A DNA stretch of 64,000 bases from Desulfuromonadales bacterium (GCA_024636295.1 JAGXHI010000066.1:62001-126000); one strand, 5' to 3'; positions 25,070 through 34,119 are shown, counted from the stretch's first letter. Made by a program: numbers and translations. Notes: generated from the sequence alone by a model not told the origin.

Positions 25070-26889
25070 CCCCTCAGGAAAGCATAGATCATAAGAAATG
25101 CCAGAAAAATTCCGGTGAGCACCGCGGCAAACCCGAAGGCCTTGAAGAAAAAATCATAGGCGACCCCGCTGCTTTTCCTGACCCTGTAATTTTCCGTAGT
25201 TCCCTTCTTCTTGTAACGTTCCCACTGGGCGCCGCGTTCTTCGATGAAATCCTGTCGTGTGATCTGGCCGTTGAAGATGACAAAATCCATGGGAAACTTT
25301 TCAGGGCGACCATGGGTATTGAAGAAGTGAACGGTGAAAATGAAACCGGTCGCCAGCAAGGCCTCGTCGGAATGAACGATTTCGGCCAGGTTCAGCACCC
25401 ATCCACCAAGCAGACTGCCGGAAAATTCGGAAAACCAGAGCAGCAGTCCTGAACCCCCGATAGCGAACATGCCCCAGAAGACGGCAAAAAAATCGAATTT
25501 TTCCCAGTAGGTCCACCGCTCGAACGTCGGCTTCTCCCCCCGAAAAAAGAACCAGCGGACCATTCCGGCGATATCCTGCAGGTCTTTTCGATTGAACATG
25601 AGGGAGTCGGGCCCGAAGAGGCGTTGGATCCAGTTCCCGGGGAGGTCTCGGCGGAGGAAAAGAAAGTGAATGCTCATGGCGATCGCTGCGAAAAAATAGA
25701 AAAAGGTGAGAACTGCGCAGATACGGTGGATGAACCCGGCGGCCTGAACCCCGCCGTAAAAGGACATCATTGCCCGGGCCCAGGCCGACCCGGCGAACTT
25801 GAGCGGCAGACCGGTCACCGAAAGGCCCAGAAAGCTGATGATGACCATCAGGTGCAGGAAGATATGCCACTTTCCGAAACGGTAATAGGGAATGTATCCG
25901 CCCCGGACCGGTTCCAGCCGGCCTTCGGCCAGGGCCCTTTCCTTTCGACGATTTTCAACGAAGCCACGGAACATCCAGAGCAGATTGTGGGTCCAGAAAA
26001 TGGCGAAAACGGAAATGACCAGTGCAGTCATCAGAACGAAGGTCCAGAACATTCCGGGATACCGGGCGCGGTCGTGATAATTGCCGTGAACGTGAAACAG
26101 AGTGAAATCGTCATCGATGCCCTGGTGACATTGTCCGCAAGTCTGAACAATCAGGGCGGGCGAGATGCTCGAACGAGGGTTGGTCGGGGGCAGGACGGCA
26201 TGGGCGGTATGGCAGTCGGCGCATTCGGCCACCTGGATGGGATAACCGAGACGATAGCTCGTGCCATGGTAGCTTTTCAGGTAGGTATCGACGGCCAGGG
26301 AGTAGACGCCGTTTCGGCGCATCATGTCATGGTCGGCATGGCATTTCATGCAGACCTGGATCTGAAAGGCTCGATATCCTTCCGACCCGGGCTGAAGTTC
26401 TTCGATATCATGCAGGGTGTGGCAGTCATGGCAGGCCGCCGAATCGCGGCTGCCCGCCTCGACGGCCTGGCCATGAACGGATTCCCGGTACCTCTCGGCC
26501 GGATGGCAGTTTCCGCAGGTCTTCACCACCCTGCGCTTGTCCCCCTGCCACTTCTGCAGGGAATGGACGCCGGCGTGGCAGTCTGAACAGGCGACACCCC
26601 GAGCCATGTGAACGCTGGCGTAGTAGGCGGCGGCATCCGATTCATGACAGCGCGCGCACTGTACCAGTCCGGGGCCCGATTCGCCCTGTTGGTGCTTTTC
26701 CAGATCGATAATCCCCGTGTGGCAGCCGGTGCAGGCGATCTGGTCGTGAACGGAGCGGTTGAATTCCCCGGGGCTCACCACATCCCCATGGCACTCCAGG
26801 CATTTCTGTGCCGGAATCAGCTCCTGACCCGCAAGGGGGACGGAAATGAAGAGAAGCAGCGCAGGTATGAAAAATTTAAGCAGGTTCAT
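25066..26889 (-). CDS. CbcL-like nonahaem cytochrome c / b-type membrane cytochrome fusion
   Basis: The 607-residue protein has a signal peptide (MNLLKFFIPALLLFISVPLAGQ). Nine CxxCH haem motifs lie between residues 30 and 260 (CLECH, CTGCH, CARCH, CSDCH, CGNCH, CHDCH, CMKCH, CADCH, CGQCH). A membrane domain of about five helices follows, with His residues suited to two b haems (HIFLHLMVIISFLG, IHRICAVLTFFYFF, FTVHFFNTHG). This nine-haem plus HydC/FdnI-like layout is that described for Geobacter CbcL, a menaquinol-oxidising inner-membrane cytochrome used for low-potential acceptors. It is the last full gene of the bc operon. The specific role is inferred from architecture. Confidence 0.8.
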   Translation of the reverse strand: MNLLKFFIPALLLFISVPLAGQELIPAQKCLECHGDVVSPGEFNRSVHDQIACTGCHTGIIDLEKHQQGESGPGLVQCARCHESDAAAYYASVHMARGVACSDCHAGVHSLQKWQGDKRRVVKTCGNCHPAERYRESVHGQAVEAGSRDSAACHDCHTLHDIEELQPGSEGYRAFQIQVCMKCHADHDMMRRNGVYSLAVDTYLKSYHGTSYRLGYPIQVAECADCHTAHAVLPPTNPRSSISPALIVQTCGQCHQGIDDDFTLFHVHGNYHDRARYPGMFWTFVLMTALVISVFAIFWTHNLLWMFRGFVENRRKERALAEGRLEPVRGGYIPYYRFGKWHIFLHLMVIISFLGLSVTGLPLKFAGSAWARAMMSFYGGVQAAGFIHRICAVLTFFYFFAAIAMSIHFLFLRRDLPGNWIQRLFGPDSLMFNRKDLQDIAGMVRWFFFRGEKPTFERWTYWEKFDFFAVFWGMFAIGGSGLLLWFSEFSGSLLGGWVLNLAEIVHSDEALLATGFIFTVHFFNTHGRPEKFPMDFVIFNGQITRQDFIEERGAQWERYKKKGTTENYRVRKSSGVAYDFFFKAFGFAAVLTGIFLAFLMIYAFLRG

Positions 26890-26928
26890 CGAGCCCTCTG
26901 GGCTATTGCCCGATATCGGTATGGAGTT

Positions 26929-27774
26929 TTATCGTACCTGTTCTTTCGTTTTCCGGACTCTTCCCTGCTCCTCGTCCTTTTTATAGGTGCGGCGAAGAAT
27001 CCACCCCAGAACCGCCGCCAGAAGCAGCAGAGCTGTAGCCGCTGCGCCGATTACTTTCCTGTCTGTCAGTTCACTGCGGACTTCCTCGACCTGTGTTCGC
27101 ACTTCCTGAAGGCGCAATTGAAAATCCTCCGTTTCATTGCGAACCTTCTGAACGTCCACGGTATGAAACAACCGATGAAATTGATTGCGGATGGAGAAGA
27201 TTTTTCCCTTCATTTCATCGGTAGCAATGCCGATTCGATGCAACGTCTGGATATCGTCCTCCAGGTTCAGGATTATTTGATCCGTTTCGGCAAGCGCCTC
27301 CTTGATCTCCCCCGCCCGGCCGTATTCGTGGCATTGGGTGCAGCTCTCCTGATTGATCAGCTCCAGCGTCGCTGTTTTGACGGAATGGTTTCCATGGCAA
27401 ATCACGCACTGGGGGCCTCCCTCGCCCAGAGCTTGTCCGTGAGCGCTTTTAATATAATCTTCCAGCACTCCGACATGGCAGCTGCCGCAGAATTCGGGAA
27501 TTTCCTCGTTTGAAGGAACTCCTAAGAAGCCCTTCTCCGGGCTCATGGCTTCCATTGTGAAAAGAGTCGGATCCCCCCCGTGACAACTGCTGCAGGAGAT
27601 GCCGTTCTCTTGGTGAATGCTCCCTTGCCACTGCTCCACAGGTTCTCCGAGACGGCCCTGCATTCCCGAGTGGCAGCCGATGCAGGAGGAGGCGGGTGCA
27701 TCCTGCTGCGCCTCCACGGCGCAGGGAAACAGAAATAGAAGGGCGAAAAGCAAAAGGAGAAATGAATTTTTCAT
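26929..27774 (-). CDS. Pentahaem membrane-anchored cytochrome c
   Basis: The 281-residue protein begins with a signal peptide (MKNSFLLLLFALLFLFPCAVEA). Five CxxCH motifs follow (CIGCH, CSSCH, CGSCH, CVICH, CTQCH) in residues about 30-145. A long helical stretch with coiled-coil character (LQEVRTQVEEVRSELTD) comes next, then one C-terminal membrane helix (ALLLLAAVLGWIL) with a basic tail. The start ATG overlaps the cytochrome b stop in ATGA, fixing 27774 against a slightly longer frame. It likely accepts electrons from the Rieske/cytochrome b pair in the periplasm. Confidence 0.88.
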   Translation of the reverse strand: MKNSFLLLLFALLFLFPCAVEAQQDAPASSCIGCHSGMQGRLGEPVEQWQGSIHQENGISCSSCHGGDPTLFTMEAMSPEKGFLGVPSNEEIPEFCGSCHVGVLEDYIKSAHGQALGEGGPQCVICHGNHSVKTATLELINQESCTQCHEYGRAGEIKEALAETDQIILNLEDDIQTLHRIGIATDEMKGKIFSIRNQFHRLFHTVDVQKVRNETEDFQLRLQEVRTQVEEVRSELTDRKVIGAAATALLLLAAVLGWILRRTYKKDEEQGRVRKTKEQVR

Positions 27775-28871
27775 GAGAAATGCCCCCATATGGTCAGCCC
27801 GACAAAACCCACCACGCCCAGAACAAAGAGCGCCACGAAAATCGGTCTCTTAGCAGGCCTCCGCTCGTGGGTGCGGTCGATCCACGGCAGAAAAAGGAGA
27901 AACGTGATGATCACGCCCTGAACAAGAATTCCAAAAAATTCATTCGGAAAAACCTTGAGGATCTGATAGGAAGCAAGAAAGTACCATTCGGGCTTGATGT
28001 GTTCGGGCGTCACAAAAGGATCCGCCGGAGTGAAGGCGTCCGAGGGAAGGAATATCCAGGGAGCGAAATAGGTGATCCCGGTCGTCAACGCCAGAAAAAA
28101 TGCGATGACTGCGACTTCCTCTGCCGTGTAATTGGGAAAAAAAGGGATGCCATCGGGGTATTCCTCATGTTGAAATTCATCGTTCGGCTCCCATGGCCGG
28201 TAATCCGGCCCGAAAGGAGGGCGGGAAACCCCGATGCGGCGAACGCAGAATAGATGGGCGGAAACGAGTAGCCCAAAAATGAGGGGAAGTCCCATCACGT
28301 GCAGGGCGAAAAAACGCCCTAGGGTATACTGCCCCACGGCGCTTCCCCCCCGCAGCACCTGCAGAAGCGGTTCGCCGATGAGCGGAACAGCATTCATCGT
28401 ATCGGTAGCGACGGTGGTGGCCCAGTAGGAGAGCTGGCTCCAGGGCAGAAGGTAGCCGGTCAGGCACATGCCCAACGTCACCATGAAAATAAGAAAGCCG
28501 AAGAGCCAGGTGAATTCCCGCGGCCGCTTATAGGCGGACATGAAGAGGGCCGAGAGCATGTGCAGCAGCAGGACCAGAACGACCACATTGGCCCCGATGG
28601 CATGGAGATACCGGATGAGCCACCCGTAGGGAATCTCGTTCATGATCGCCTGGACGCTTGCGAACGCCTGTTCGGTATTCGGGATGTAATAAATCAGCAG
28701 GAAAATCCCGGTGATAAACTGGACGGCAAAGAGTGCGATCGTTGCCGCTCCGAGGGAATACCAGATGTTGATATTCCGGGGGAGAAGGTATTCCGTCAAG
28801 TTCTTCTGCAGAAGATCGCGGATGCCCAGGCGCAGATCGATATAGTCGATAATTTTTTTATTAATGGCCAT
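27771..28871 (-). CDS. Cytochrome b (fused b6 and subunit IV type) of a bc complex
   Basis: The 366-residue inner-membrane protein has an N-terminal cytochrome b domain with two pairs of haem-ligating His (AIGANVVVLVLLLHMLSALF and HVMGLPLIFGLLVSAHLF). The C-terminal domain has the PEWYFLASYQ quinol-site motif. It would oxidise menaquinol and pass electrons to the Rieske centre and b haems. ATG 28871 has AGGAGGAAAAAC directly upstream. It lies 10 bp after the Rieske gene in one operon. Confidence 0.93.
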   Translation of the reverse strand: MAINKKIIDYIDLRLGIRDLLQKNLTEYLLPRNINIWYSLGAATIALFAVQFITGIFLLIYYIPNTEQAFASVQAIMNEIPYGWLIRYLHAIGANVVVLVLLLHMLSALFMSAYKRPREFTWLFGFLIFMVTLGMCLTGYLLPWSQLSYWATTVATDTMNAVPLIGEPLLQVLRGGSAVGQYTLGRFFALHVMGLPLIFGLLVSAHLFCVRRIGVSRPPFGPDYRPWEPNDEFQHEEYPDGIPFFPNYTAEEVAVIAFFLALTTGITYFAPWIFLPSDAFTPADPFVTPEHIKPEWYFLASYQILKVFPNEFFGILVQGVIITFLLFLPWIDRTHERRPAKRPIFVALFVLGVVGFVGLTIWGHFS

Positions 28872-28881
28872 GTTTTTCCTC

Positions 28882-29325
28882 CTAGCCCACCACGATGACA
28901 TCTTCACTGACGGTTACCGGATAGGAGGGGAGCGGTCGGGGCGGTGGACCGCTGATGACCTTTCCGGTGGCCGTAAAGCGGCCCGCATGACAGGGGCACA
29001 GGAAGTCTTTCTTATCGGGCTGCCACTGGACAATGCAGCTCAGGTGAGTGCATACCGCCGACAGGGCAGTGAATTCTCCAGGAGCGTTCTGGACCACCAC
29101 CGCCGCGTGACCCTGATACTGGAAGAAATGCGCCTGCCCCACGCCGACCTGTTCTCGGGGAATGGAGACGGTCGCCTCCTCCCCGGTCGTCCCCGGCGGA
29201 TTGAGAAATCGCCAGAGGGGCCAGAGAATCCCCGCCGTCAGTACGGAGCCGATTCCACCGAGCAGACTGACGATCACCGCACGTCGTCGCTTCAGCTGTT
29301 TTTCCTCCATCACATCAGCATCCAT
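28882..29325 (-). CDS. Rieske 2Fe-2S protein of a bc complex
   Basis: The 147-residue protein has an N-terminal twin-basic/membrane anchor (KRRRAVIVSLLGGIGSVLTA). The Rieske cluster motifs follow: CTHLSC near residue 94 and CPCHAGRF near 113, whose Cys and His pairs hold the 2Fe-2S centre. It takes the first electron from quinol. ATG 29325 is used because AAGGAG lies about 7 nt upstream; the frame is open further but without homology. It is the first gene of the operon. The 340-bp gap upstream (29326-29665) should hold its promoter, but no clear consensus was seen. Confidence 0.92.
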   Translation of the reverse strand: MDADVMEEKQLKRRRAVIVSLLGGIGSVLTAGILWPLWRFLNPPGTTGEEATVSIPREQVGVGQAHFFQYQGHAAVVVQNAPGEFTALSAVCTHLSCIVQWQPDKKDFLCPCHAGRFTATGKVISGPPPRPLPSYPVTVSEDVIVVG

Positions 29326-29665
29326 TTCATACTCCTTTTTAAAGATCTGCCGTCGAGTCTGATCAGGTTGTATAGATAATCCGGATAAACGAACATTGGA
29401 AAATTGATGCATCACAGCAAAATCACTTTATTTTATCAAAGAGAGGCCGTATGCAAAGTCGGAGTTTGCAGTGCTCCTGCCGATAGTTATCCGAAATCTT
29501 CCTTTCCTCGTATCCCATTCTTCCTGGATGGTGGAGGAAAAGCTTGAAAAATAAAAGGAAAGACAAGCAGAGGATGAAGAAAGCGCTGTAGCGAAAAAGA
29601 TCTTCTTTTCGCAGAAGTTTTCAAGTTTTCGTAAAAGAGGAGAGATCGGCTCGGAAAAGCTGGAT

Positions 29666-30025
29666 TCAATGTTTTTTTTCCAGCAGCCGTTGCACTTCCC
29701 TTTTCAGTTGGGAGGTATCCGAGCTTTTCACCACGTAGGAATCCGCAAGCCAGGAGGTGAAATCGTCCTGGAAACTGCTGAAGGCGGTGCACAGAACCAC
29801 CGGCGGCTTTTCTCCCCGATTGACTATCTTCCGCAATAAATCCAGGCCGTTTTCCCTGTCGAGCCGGATATCCAGGATCAGCAGATCGAACTTGAACAGT
29901 TCCATCAACTCCAGAGCCCTCTTAGAGTTTCCGGCGGTTTTCACTTCGTGACCATCCTCGCTGAGCTCTTCGGCATACAGCTGGCGGATAGCGCTTTCAT
30001 CGTCGACCAGAAGCAATCTGCCCAT
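29666..30025 (-). CDS. Stand-alone response-regulator receiver protein
   Basis: The 119-residue protein is a single receiver domain: LLLVDDESA at the start, phospho-acceptor Asp in LLILDIRL near residue 52, a CTAF switch segment, and the conserved Lys in VVKSSD. No output domain is attached, as in CheY-like single-domain regulators. No kinase gene is adjacent. ATG has AGGAG about 8 nt upstream. The partner and output are unknown. Confidence 0.92.
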   Translation of the reverse strand: MGRLLLVDDESAIRQLYAEELSEDGHEVKTAGNSKRALELMELFKFDLLILDIRLDRENGLDLLRKIVNRGEKPPVVLCTAFSSFQDDFTSWLADSYVVKSSDTSQLKREVQRLLEKKH

Positions 30026-30104
30026 TATGTGCTCCTATCCAGTTTCTGTCCGGACCGGACCCCTTGCGCGAAGTACCCTGTCCGGCTCGGAGAAGGTTTT
30101 TATT

Positions 30105-30665
30105 TTATCCGCCGACAAAGAAAAAAATCCCCGTCACCTCGATCACCGCAGCAATCACGAGCAGCGGGATACAGATTCCAAAGAAGATCCGCAGACTCTC
30201 CTTCAGGCGTCTGCCTGCGCGAGCTGCTTTGCCGGGACCGGACCACCATTGGCCGCACCAGATTCCCAGTCCCCAGGTAATGAAGATCGCCGGCAGTTCA
30301 AAGATGCCATGTGGAAGAATTTTCCAGATCTCCGTCGGGAACTGCTGAAAAAGAGCCCCGAGAAGAAGACCGTTTGAAACGGCCGCCAGTAGGGGAACCA
30401 CGCCAAAAAGAACTCCGAGAAGGATGCCCAGCAGGCCGATCGAGGCATTACGAAGAAAAATAACGAGGGCCAGCTCAACGGGCCCCTTTCCGGCCAGGGT
30501 GCGAACGAATTCCCGAAACTCCTGAATCAGGGGCAGAACCTGCTCAGGATTCAGAATTCCCAAAGCAGTTCCTACGGCAAAGGCGCCGATTGCCAGGAAG
30601 ATGAATCCACGTTTCTCCCACAGCCCAAAGAACCACTCTCCATAAAGTTCGGCAATCGGGGTCAC
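30105..30665 (-). CDS. SpoIIM-like (DUF95) integral membrane protein
   Basis: The 186-residue protein has four to five membrane helices and the family's RNASIGLLGILLGVLFGVVP and HGIFELPAIFITWGLGI segments. In Bacillus SpoIIM belongs to an engulfment complex; in non-sporulating bacteria the family's role is unknown. The frame begins at GTG 30665 with a poor ribosome site. It is downstream of the nucleotidyltransferase gene but separated from it by the heptamer repeat. Confidence 0.85.
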   Translation of the reverse strand: MTPIAELYGEWFFGLWEKRGFIFLAIGAFAVGTALGILNPEQVLPLIQEFREFVRTLAGKGPVELALVIFLRNASIGLLGILLGVLFGVVPLLAAVSNGLLLGALFQQFPTEIWKILPHGIFELPAIFITWGLGIWCGQWWSGPGKAARAGRRLKESLRIFFGICIPLLVIAAVIEVTGIFFFVGG

Positions 30666-30754
30666 GCGTTCATCCGCGGCAAACTATAAGGATCATCGTT
30701 GCCTGTTCCTTTTTCCTGGGGCATTTTTCTTCTCCTCTTAGGTCCAGGGTCCGA

Positions 30755-30824
30755 GACCCAAGACCCAAGACCCAAGACCCAAGACCCGAGACCCGAGACC
30801 CGAGACCCGAGACCCGAGACCCGA
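30755..30824. repeat. Heptamer tandem repeat, ten units
   Basis: Four copies of GACCCAA (30755-30782) are followed by six copies of GACCCGA (30783-30824), 70 bp in perfect 7-nt register. Degenerate flanks (GGTCCAGGGTCCGA on the left) extend the pattern. It lies between the end of the nucleotidyltransferase gene (30839) and the start of the SpoIIM-like gene (30665). Sharp change between two unit types suggests two rounds of expansion. Confidence 0.95.
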
Positions 30825-30838
30825 GGTCAGGGCCCTTA

Positions 30839-31729
30839 TTACTGGTGCATTGCGGGTCCGGCGGACTCCCTGATCTGCTTCTCCCCTCCGGGACAGGGGG
30901 TGTTTCCCGGACCGCCAAATTCCTTCTCAAGCAGATTTCGTGCGAATTCATAATCCTGAGGCTCATCAATGTCCAGAGCCACTCCCGGGTGATCAAGGAA
31001 AATGGGGACGATTTCCAGGCTGAAATGGTGTGAGGCGACCCGGAGAACCGTCTGCAGTCTGAAGGGGCGGAGAAATCCGGCACCGAACAGGTAGCCCAGG
31101 AGGAACGGCCAGCCGAAAGCCCAGCAGGTCTGAAGCGTTTTTTTCCGCGACCGATAGATGCCGTCGAGCCGTTCGGGCGAGAAAATCGGAATGCCCTGCA
31201 GCGCCTTCGGCGGGAGGAGGGCCAGGTTACCGTGGCAGATGGCCATATCCCGGAAGCTCGAGCAGCGCTTGGGGGCGTCGCGAAACGGACCTGTGAAGGT
31301 TTCCTCGGAAACAGCGCTGAAAAAGAGCTGAACCGAGTTTTCTGCCTTGCGGCGGCACTGCTCCAGGAAATTCGCGATCGCTCCAGGAGTGACCAGGGGG
31401 AGATCAGCAGTAATGAACAAGATGGCGGGCGCGTCGTGAAAATGGGCCAGACCGCGGAGGAAACTTTCACTGAACCGCCGGCCTCCGGGTTCGAACTCGA
31501 GGTGATAATCCCCTGGAAGCGCCGTGCGTATCTCCTCTTCGGGCCCGACCACACAGATGCGGTCGATCCCGGGCTCCTGCCGCAGGGCGTCCAGGACGAA
31601 CTGGATGGAGGGTCGGTCTCCGAAAGATAACAGCGCCTTATAACCCGGTTCGTAACCGTCGTAGAGCCGGATGCGATTGATCCCACCCGCCAGAACGACC
31701 GCATGAATCTTTTCCGATTCCGATACCAT
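30839..31729 (-). CDS. MobA-like NTP transferase domain protein
   Basis: The 296-residue protein begins with the nucleotidyltransferase core (AVVLAGGINRIRLY, where a GG-x-S/R loop binds the nucleotide). It continues KALLSFGDRPSIQFVLDALR, and ILFITADLPLVTPGAI provides the metal-binding Asp. This is the NTP_transf_3/MobA-like superfamily; the substrate may be a sugar phosphate or cofactor. ATG 31729 has AAAGGA close upstream; the frame is open a little further. The C-terminal half is less typical and may be a substrate-specific cap. Confidence 0.8.
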   Translation of the reverse strand: MVSESEKIHAVVLAGGINRIRLYDGYEPGYKALLSFGDRPSIQFVLDALRQEPGIDRICVVGPEEEIRTALPGDYHLEFEPGGRRFSESFLRGLAHFHDAPAILFITADLPLVTPGAIANFLEQCRRKAENSVQLFFSAVSEETFTGPFRDAPKRCSSFRDMAICHGNLALLPPKALQGIPIFSPERLDGIYRSRKKTLQTCWAFGWPFLLGYLFGAGFLRPFRLQTVLRVASHHFSLEIVPIFLDHPGVALDIDEPQDYEFARNLLEKEFGGPGNTPCPGGEKQIRESAGPAMHQ

Positions 31730-31944
31730 CTTTTCCTTTGCCCGGGTCGGCTGAAGAACAACCATCCGATTTGATCGCAAAAAACATCCGAAAGAGAAAT
31801 GGTCTTCCCGTAAAAGTTAACATTGCCGAGCGGTCCGTCAAGGGATTGCGCCTTCAGAACGGCTGGTTCTGGAATTTATTGAAATCTATGGGAGAATGAA
31901 TATCAGAAGATCTCTTGAAAAAGTTAAACGACGGAGGGTCTTTC

Positions 31945-33084
31945 ATGTTCGGCAAACGCATAACCCTCTTCAGGCTCTTCGGGTTTTCCGTTCACCTGGA
32001 TGCCAGCTGGATATTCATCGCCCTGCTGGTGACCTGGTCCCTGTCTATGGGTTACTTTCCACAGGCCTACGAAGGCCTTTCCCCCTCTGCCTATTGGACC
32101 ATGGGGGTCATCGGAGCTTTGGGCCTTTTCGCCTCCATCATCTTCCACGAGTTCTGGCACTCCTTTGTAGCACGGCGGTATGGCCTTCCCATGAAGGGAA
32201 TCACCCTGTTTCTCTTCGGGGGGGTGTCCGAAATGGGTGAAGAGCCTCGGGATCCCAAGACCGAGTTCCTGATGGCGATTGCCGGTCCGATTTCCAGCGT
32301 CGTACTGGGATTCGGCTTTTATCTTTTGTTTGCCTGGGGACAAGGATTTGACTGGCCGGTCGCCATTCTGGGTATCCTGGGATACCTCGCATTCATCAAC
32401 TGGATTCTCGCCGTATTCAATATGCTGCCCGCCTTTCCCCTGGACGGCGGACGCGTTCTCCGCTCCGCGTTGTGGAAATGGAAAGACGATCTGCACTGGG
32501 CCACGCAGAAGGCTTCGAAATTCGGCTCCGGATTTGGAATGATGCTGATGATCCTTGGGGTTCTGAGCCTCTTTGCGGGAAATGCGGTGGGGGGGGTATG
32601 GTATTTCATCATTGGGATTTTCCTTCGCGGAGCGGCCCAATCCACTTATCGTCAACTTCTGGTCCGGGACGCTCTGGAAGGAAAAAAAGTCAGAGACCTG
32701 ATGCAAACCGATCCGGTCACGGCGCCGCCATCCATATCCATTCGGGAGCTGGTTGAGGATTATATGTACAAATATCACTTCAAGATGTTCCCCGTGGCAC
32801 AGGACGGGCGAATGCTTGGGTGTATCAGCTCCCGAAAGATCAAGGAGATTCCGAGGGAGGAATGGGACAGTCTTTCCGTTTCGGCCGCTCTCGACATCTG
32901 TTCGGCGGAAAACACCGTTTCACCCCAGACCGATGCGTCAATGGCGTTTGAGCTCATGAACCGCACCGGGAACAGTCGACTTCTGGTCATCGAAGGAGAC
33001 AGGCTGGTAGGGGTGATCACATTAAAGGATTTGATGGGATTGTTCGCCATGCGGTCGGAGCTGGAAGATTGGGAGATGAAATAG
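31945..33084 (+). CDS. Site-2-protease-family (M50) membrane protease with CBS domains
   Basis: The 379-residue protein has about six membrane helices. The zinc site HEFWHSFVARRYG lies near residue 70 and the second conserved motif NMLPAFPLDGGRVLR near 160, both typical of M50/S2P proteases. A CBS pair occupies the C-terminal third (VRDLMQTDPVTAPPSISIRE and VITLKDLMGLFAMR), probably sensing nucleotides. It cleaves substrates within the inner membrane. ATG 31945 is chosen for the GGAGG directly upstream. Confidence 0.92.
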   Translation: MFGKRITLFRLFGFSVHLDASWIFIALLVTWSLSMGYFPQAYEGLSPSAYWTMGVIGALGLFASIIFHEFWHSFVARRYGLPMKGITLFLFGGVSEMGEEPRDPKTEFLMAIAGPISSVVLGFGFYLLFAWGQGFDWPVAILGILGYLAFINWILAVFNMLPAFPLDGGRVLRSALWKWKDDLHWATQKASKFGSGFGMMLMILGVLSLFAGNAVGGVWYFIIGIFLRGAAQSTYRQLLVRDALEGKKVRDLMQTDPVTAPPSISIRELVEDYMYKYHFKMFPVAQDGRMLGCISSRKIKEIPREEWDSLSVSAALDICSAENTVSPQTDASMAFELMNRTGNSRLLVIEGDRLVGVITLKDLMGLFAMRSELEDWEMK

Positions 33085-33085
33085 T

Positions 33086-33748
33086 TCATTTTGAACCGGA
33101 TGCACCTCGTAAAATGTCCTCATGTTTCCCCGCCAGATCCACACGGACCAACGCGCCGATGAGGCGGGGGAAATCCGCCGGATCGACCATGCGCGCCAGA
33201 TCTTTTACGTTGTCCGGCAGCCCCAGTTTCGCGGCGCTCCGGAGCGCCTTTCCGTCAGCAAAGGGAAAGAGTTCGTTCCAGGCGGCCTGAGCTTCCCGAA
33301 AAAAAATATCCACTCCAGTGTCACCGATACCCTTGAACGCCTTCAGAAGCTGACGTTCATTTTCCGGGTCCCGCTTCGCTTCTTCGCGAAGATTTCGTAA
33401 ATCCCCCTTATATTTCTCCAGTAGAAATCTGGAATTTTCACCGAGCATGGACGAGGTTTTCTCGTCATAGCGAGCGTATCCTGCCTGATTCAGTGTTCTG
33501 GCTCGTTCCGACCAGGTTGAATCGGCCATCTTTTCGGGGGTTGTCCATCCTTGGTCCGTCAATGCCCGTGCCGCCTCGACGGCAATTCCGGCGCTGATTC
33601 GGGCGCTGAACAGAACGGCGGCCACCAACATCCGAAAGAGGGGTGAGGGTGTGTTCTGTTCGATCCGGATTCCGAGTTCCTGAGCGAAAGTTTTTACATG
33701 TCGATCGAGAAGGGCGACAATGACGTCTTTTCTTGCAGGACGGGCCAT
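33086..33748 (-). CDS. HhH-GPD-superfamily (endonuclease III-like) protein
   Basis: The 220-residue protein is similar to the endonuclease III fold: a helical domain (LFRMLVAAVLFSARIS) and a helix-hairpin-helix element LLKAFKGIGDTGVDIFF near residue 137. The catalytic Lys of endonuclease III (in the GVGRKTA motif) is replaced by a Thr/Gly context. The following Asp may be kept in PFADGKALR. No Fe-S Cys cluster is present. It is either a monofunctional glycosylase or a non-catalytic DNA-binding protein. It converges with the M50 gene, stops 1 bp apart. Confidence 0.72.
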   Translation of the reverse strand: MARPARKDVIVALLDRHVKTFAQELGIRIEQNTPSPLFRMLVAAVLFSARISAGIAVEAARALTDQGWTTPEKMADSTWSERARTLNQAGYARYDEKTSSMLGENSRFLLEKYKGDLRNLREEAKRDPENERQLLKAFKGIGDTGVDIFFREAQAAWNELFPFADGKALRSAAKLGLPDNVKDLARMVDPADFPRLIGALVRVDLAGKHEDILRGASGSK

Positions 33749-33936
33749 TTTTTGCCTTTTTTTTAAGATATATTATCTGGCCGGACGCAAAAAGCAAGGA
33801 GAGGATATCCGACACCGGGCGGGAACTTGCCGTTATGCGCTGCTGTGTTATAGGGATCAGGAAAGCCCGGCAGGCCGATCTTCCAAAACGACTGGACGTT
33901 TTCCTCAATCGGAACTGAAGCGGAAGGCGAAAACCG

Positions 33937-34119
33937 GTGAATTCAAAAGTGAACGTGGAGTGTCCCCACTGCGGGAGGATATTCGCCCAGGAAATAGCCG
34001 AACTGATGCCTGGCCGCTTTCGGAACTGCCCGAATTGCGGAGGAGTGGTTCGGTTCACCGCCAGAGATCTCAGGCACCTGCAGGATGCTCTGCGCCGTGG
34101 AAGGAAAAAGGTTGACTGA
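33937..34119 (+). CDS. Small zinc-ribbon protein
   Basis: The 60-residue protein begins at GTG 33937 (AAGGCG upstream). It has two Cys pairs, CPHCGRIF and CPNCGGVV, spaced as in a treble-clef zinc ribbon, followed by a basic helix (LQDALRRGRKKVD). It could bind nucleic acid or protein. It is not assigned to a named family. Confidence 0.65.
   Translation: MNSKVNVECPHCGRIFAQEIAELMPGRFRNCPNCGGVVRFTARDLRHLQDALRRGRKKVD

Noticed and set aside
29580..29605. Terminator near the AAAAAGATCTTCTTTT palindrome
   Set aside because: The stem is weak and A/T-rich and lacks a clear U tract on the strand of the receiver gene; not enough to call.
30755..30824. CRISPR array
   Set aside because: The units are 7 nt and contiguous, with no spacers and no cas genes in the window.
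30670..31761. 363-codon frame overlapping the nucleotidyltransferase gene on the same strand
   Set aside because: Ser/Arg-rich out-of-frame reading that runs through the heptamer array; the NTP-transferase motifs are in the other frame.
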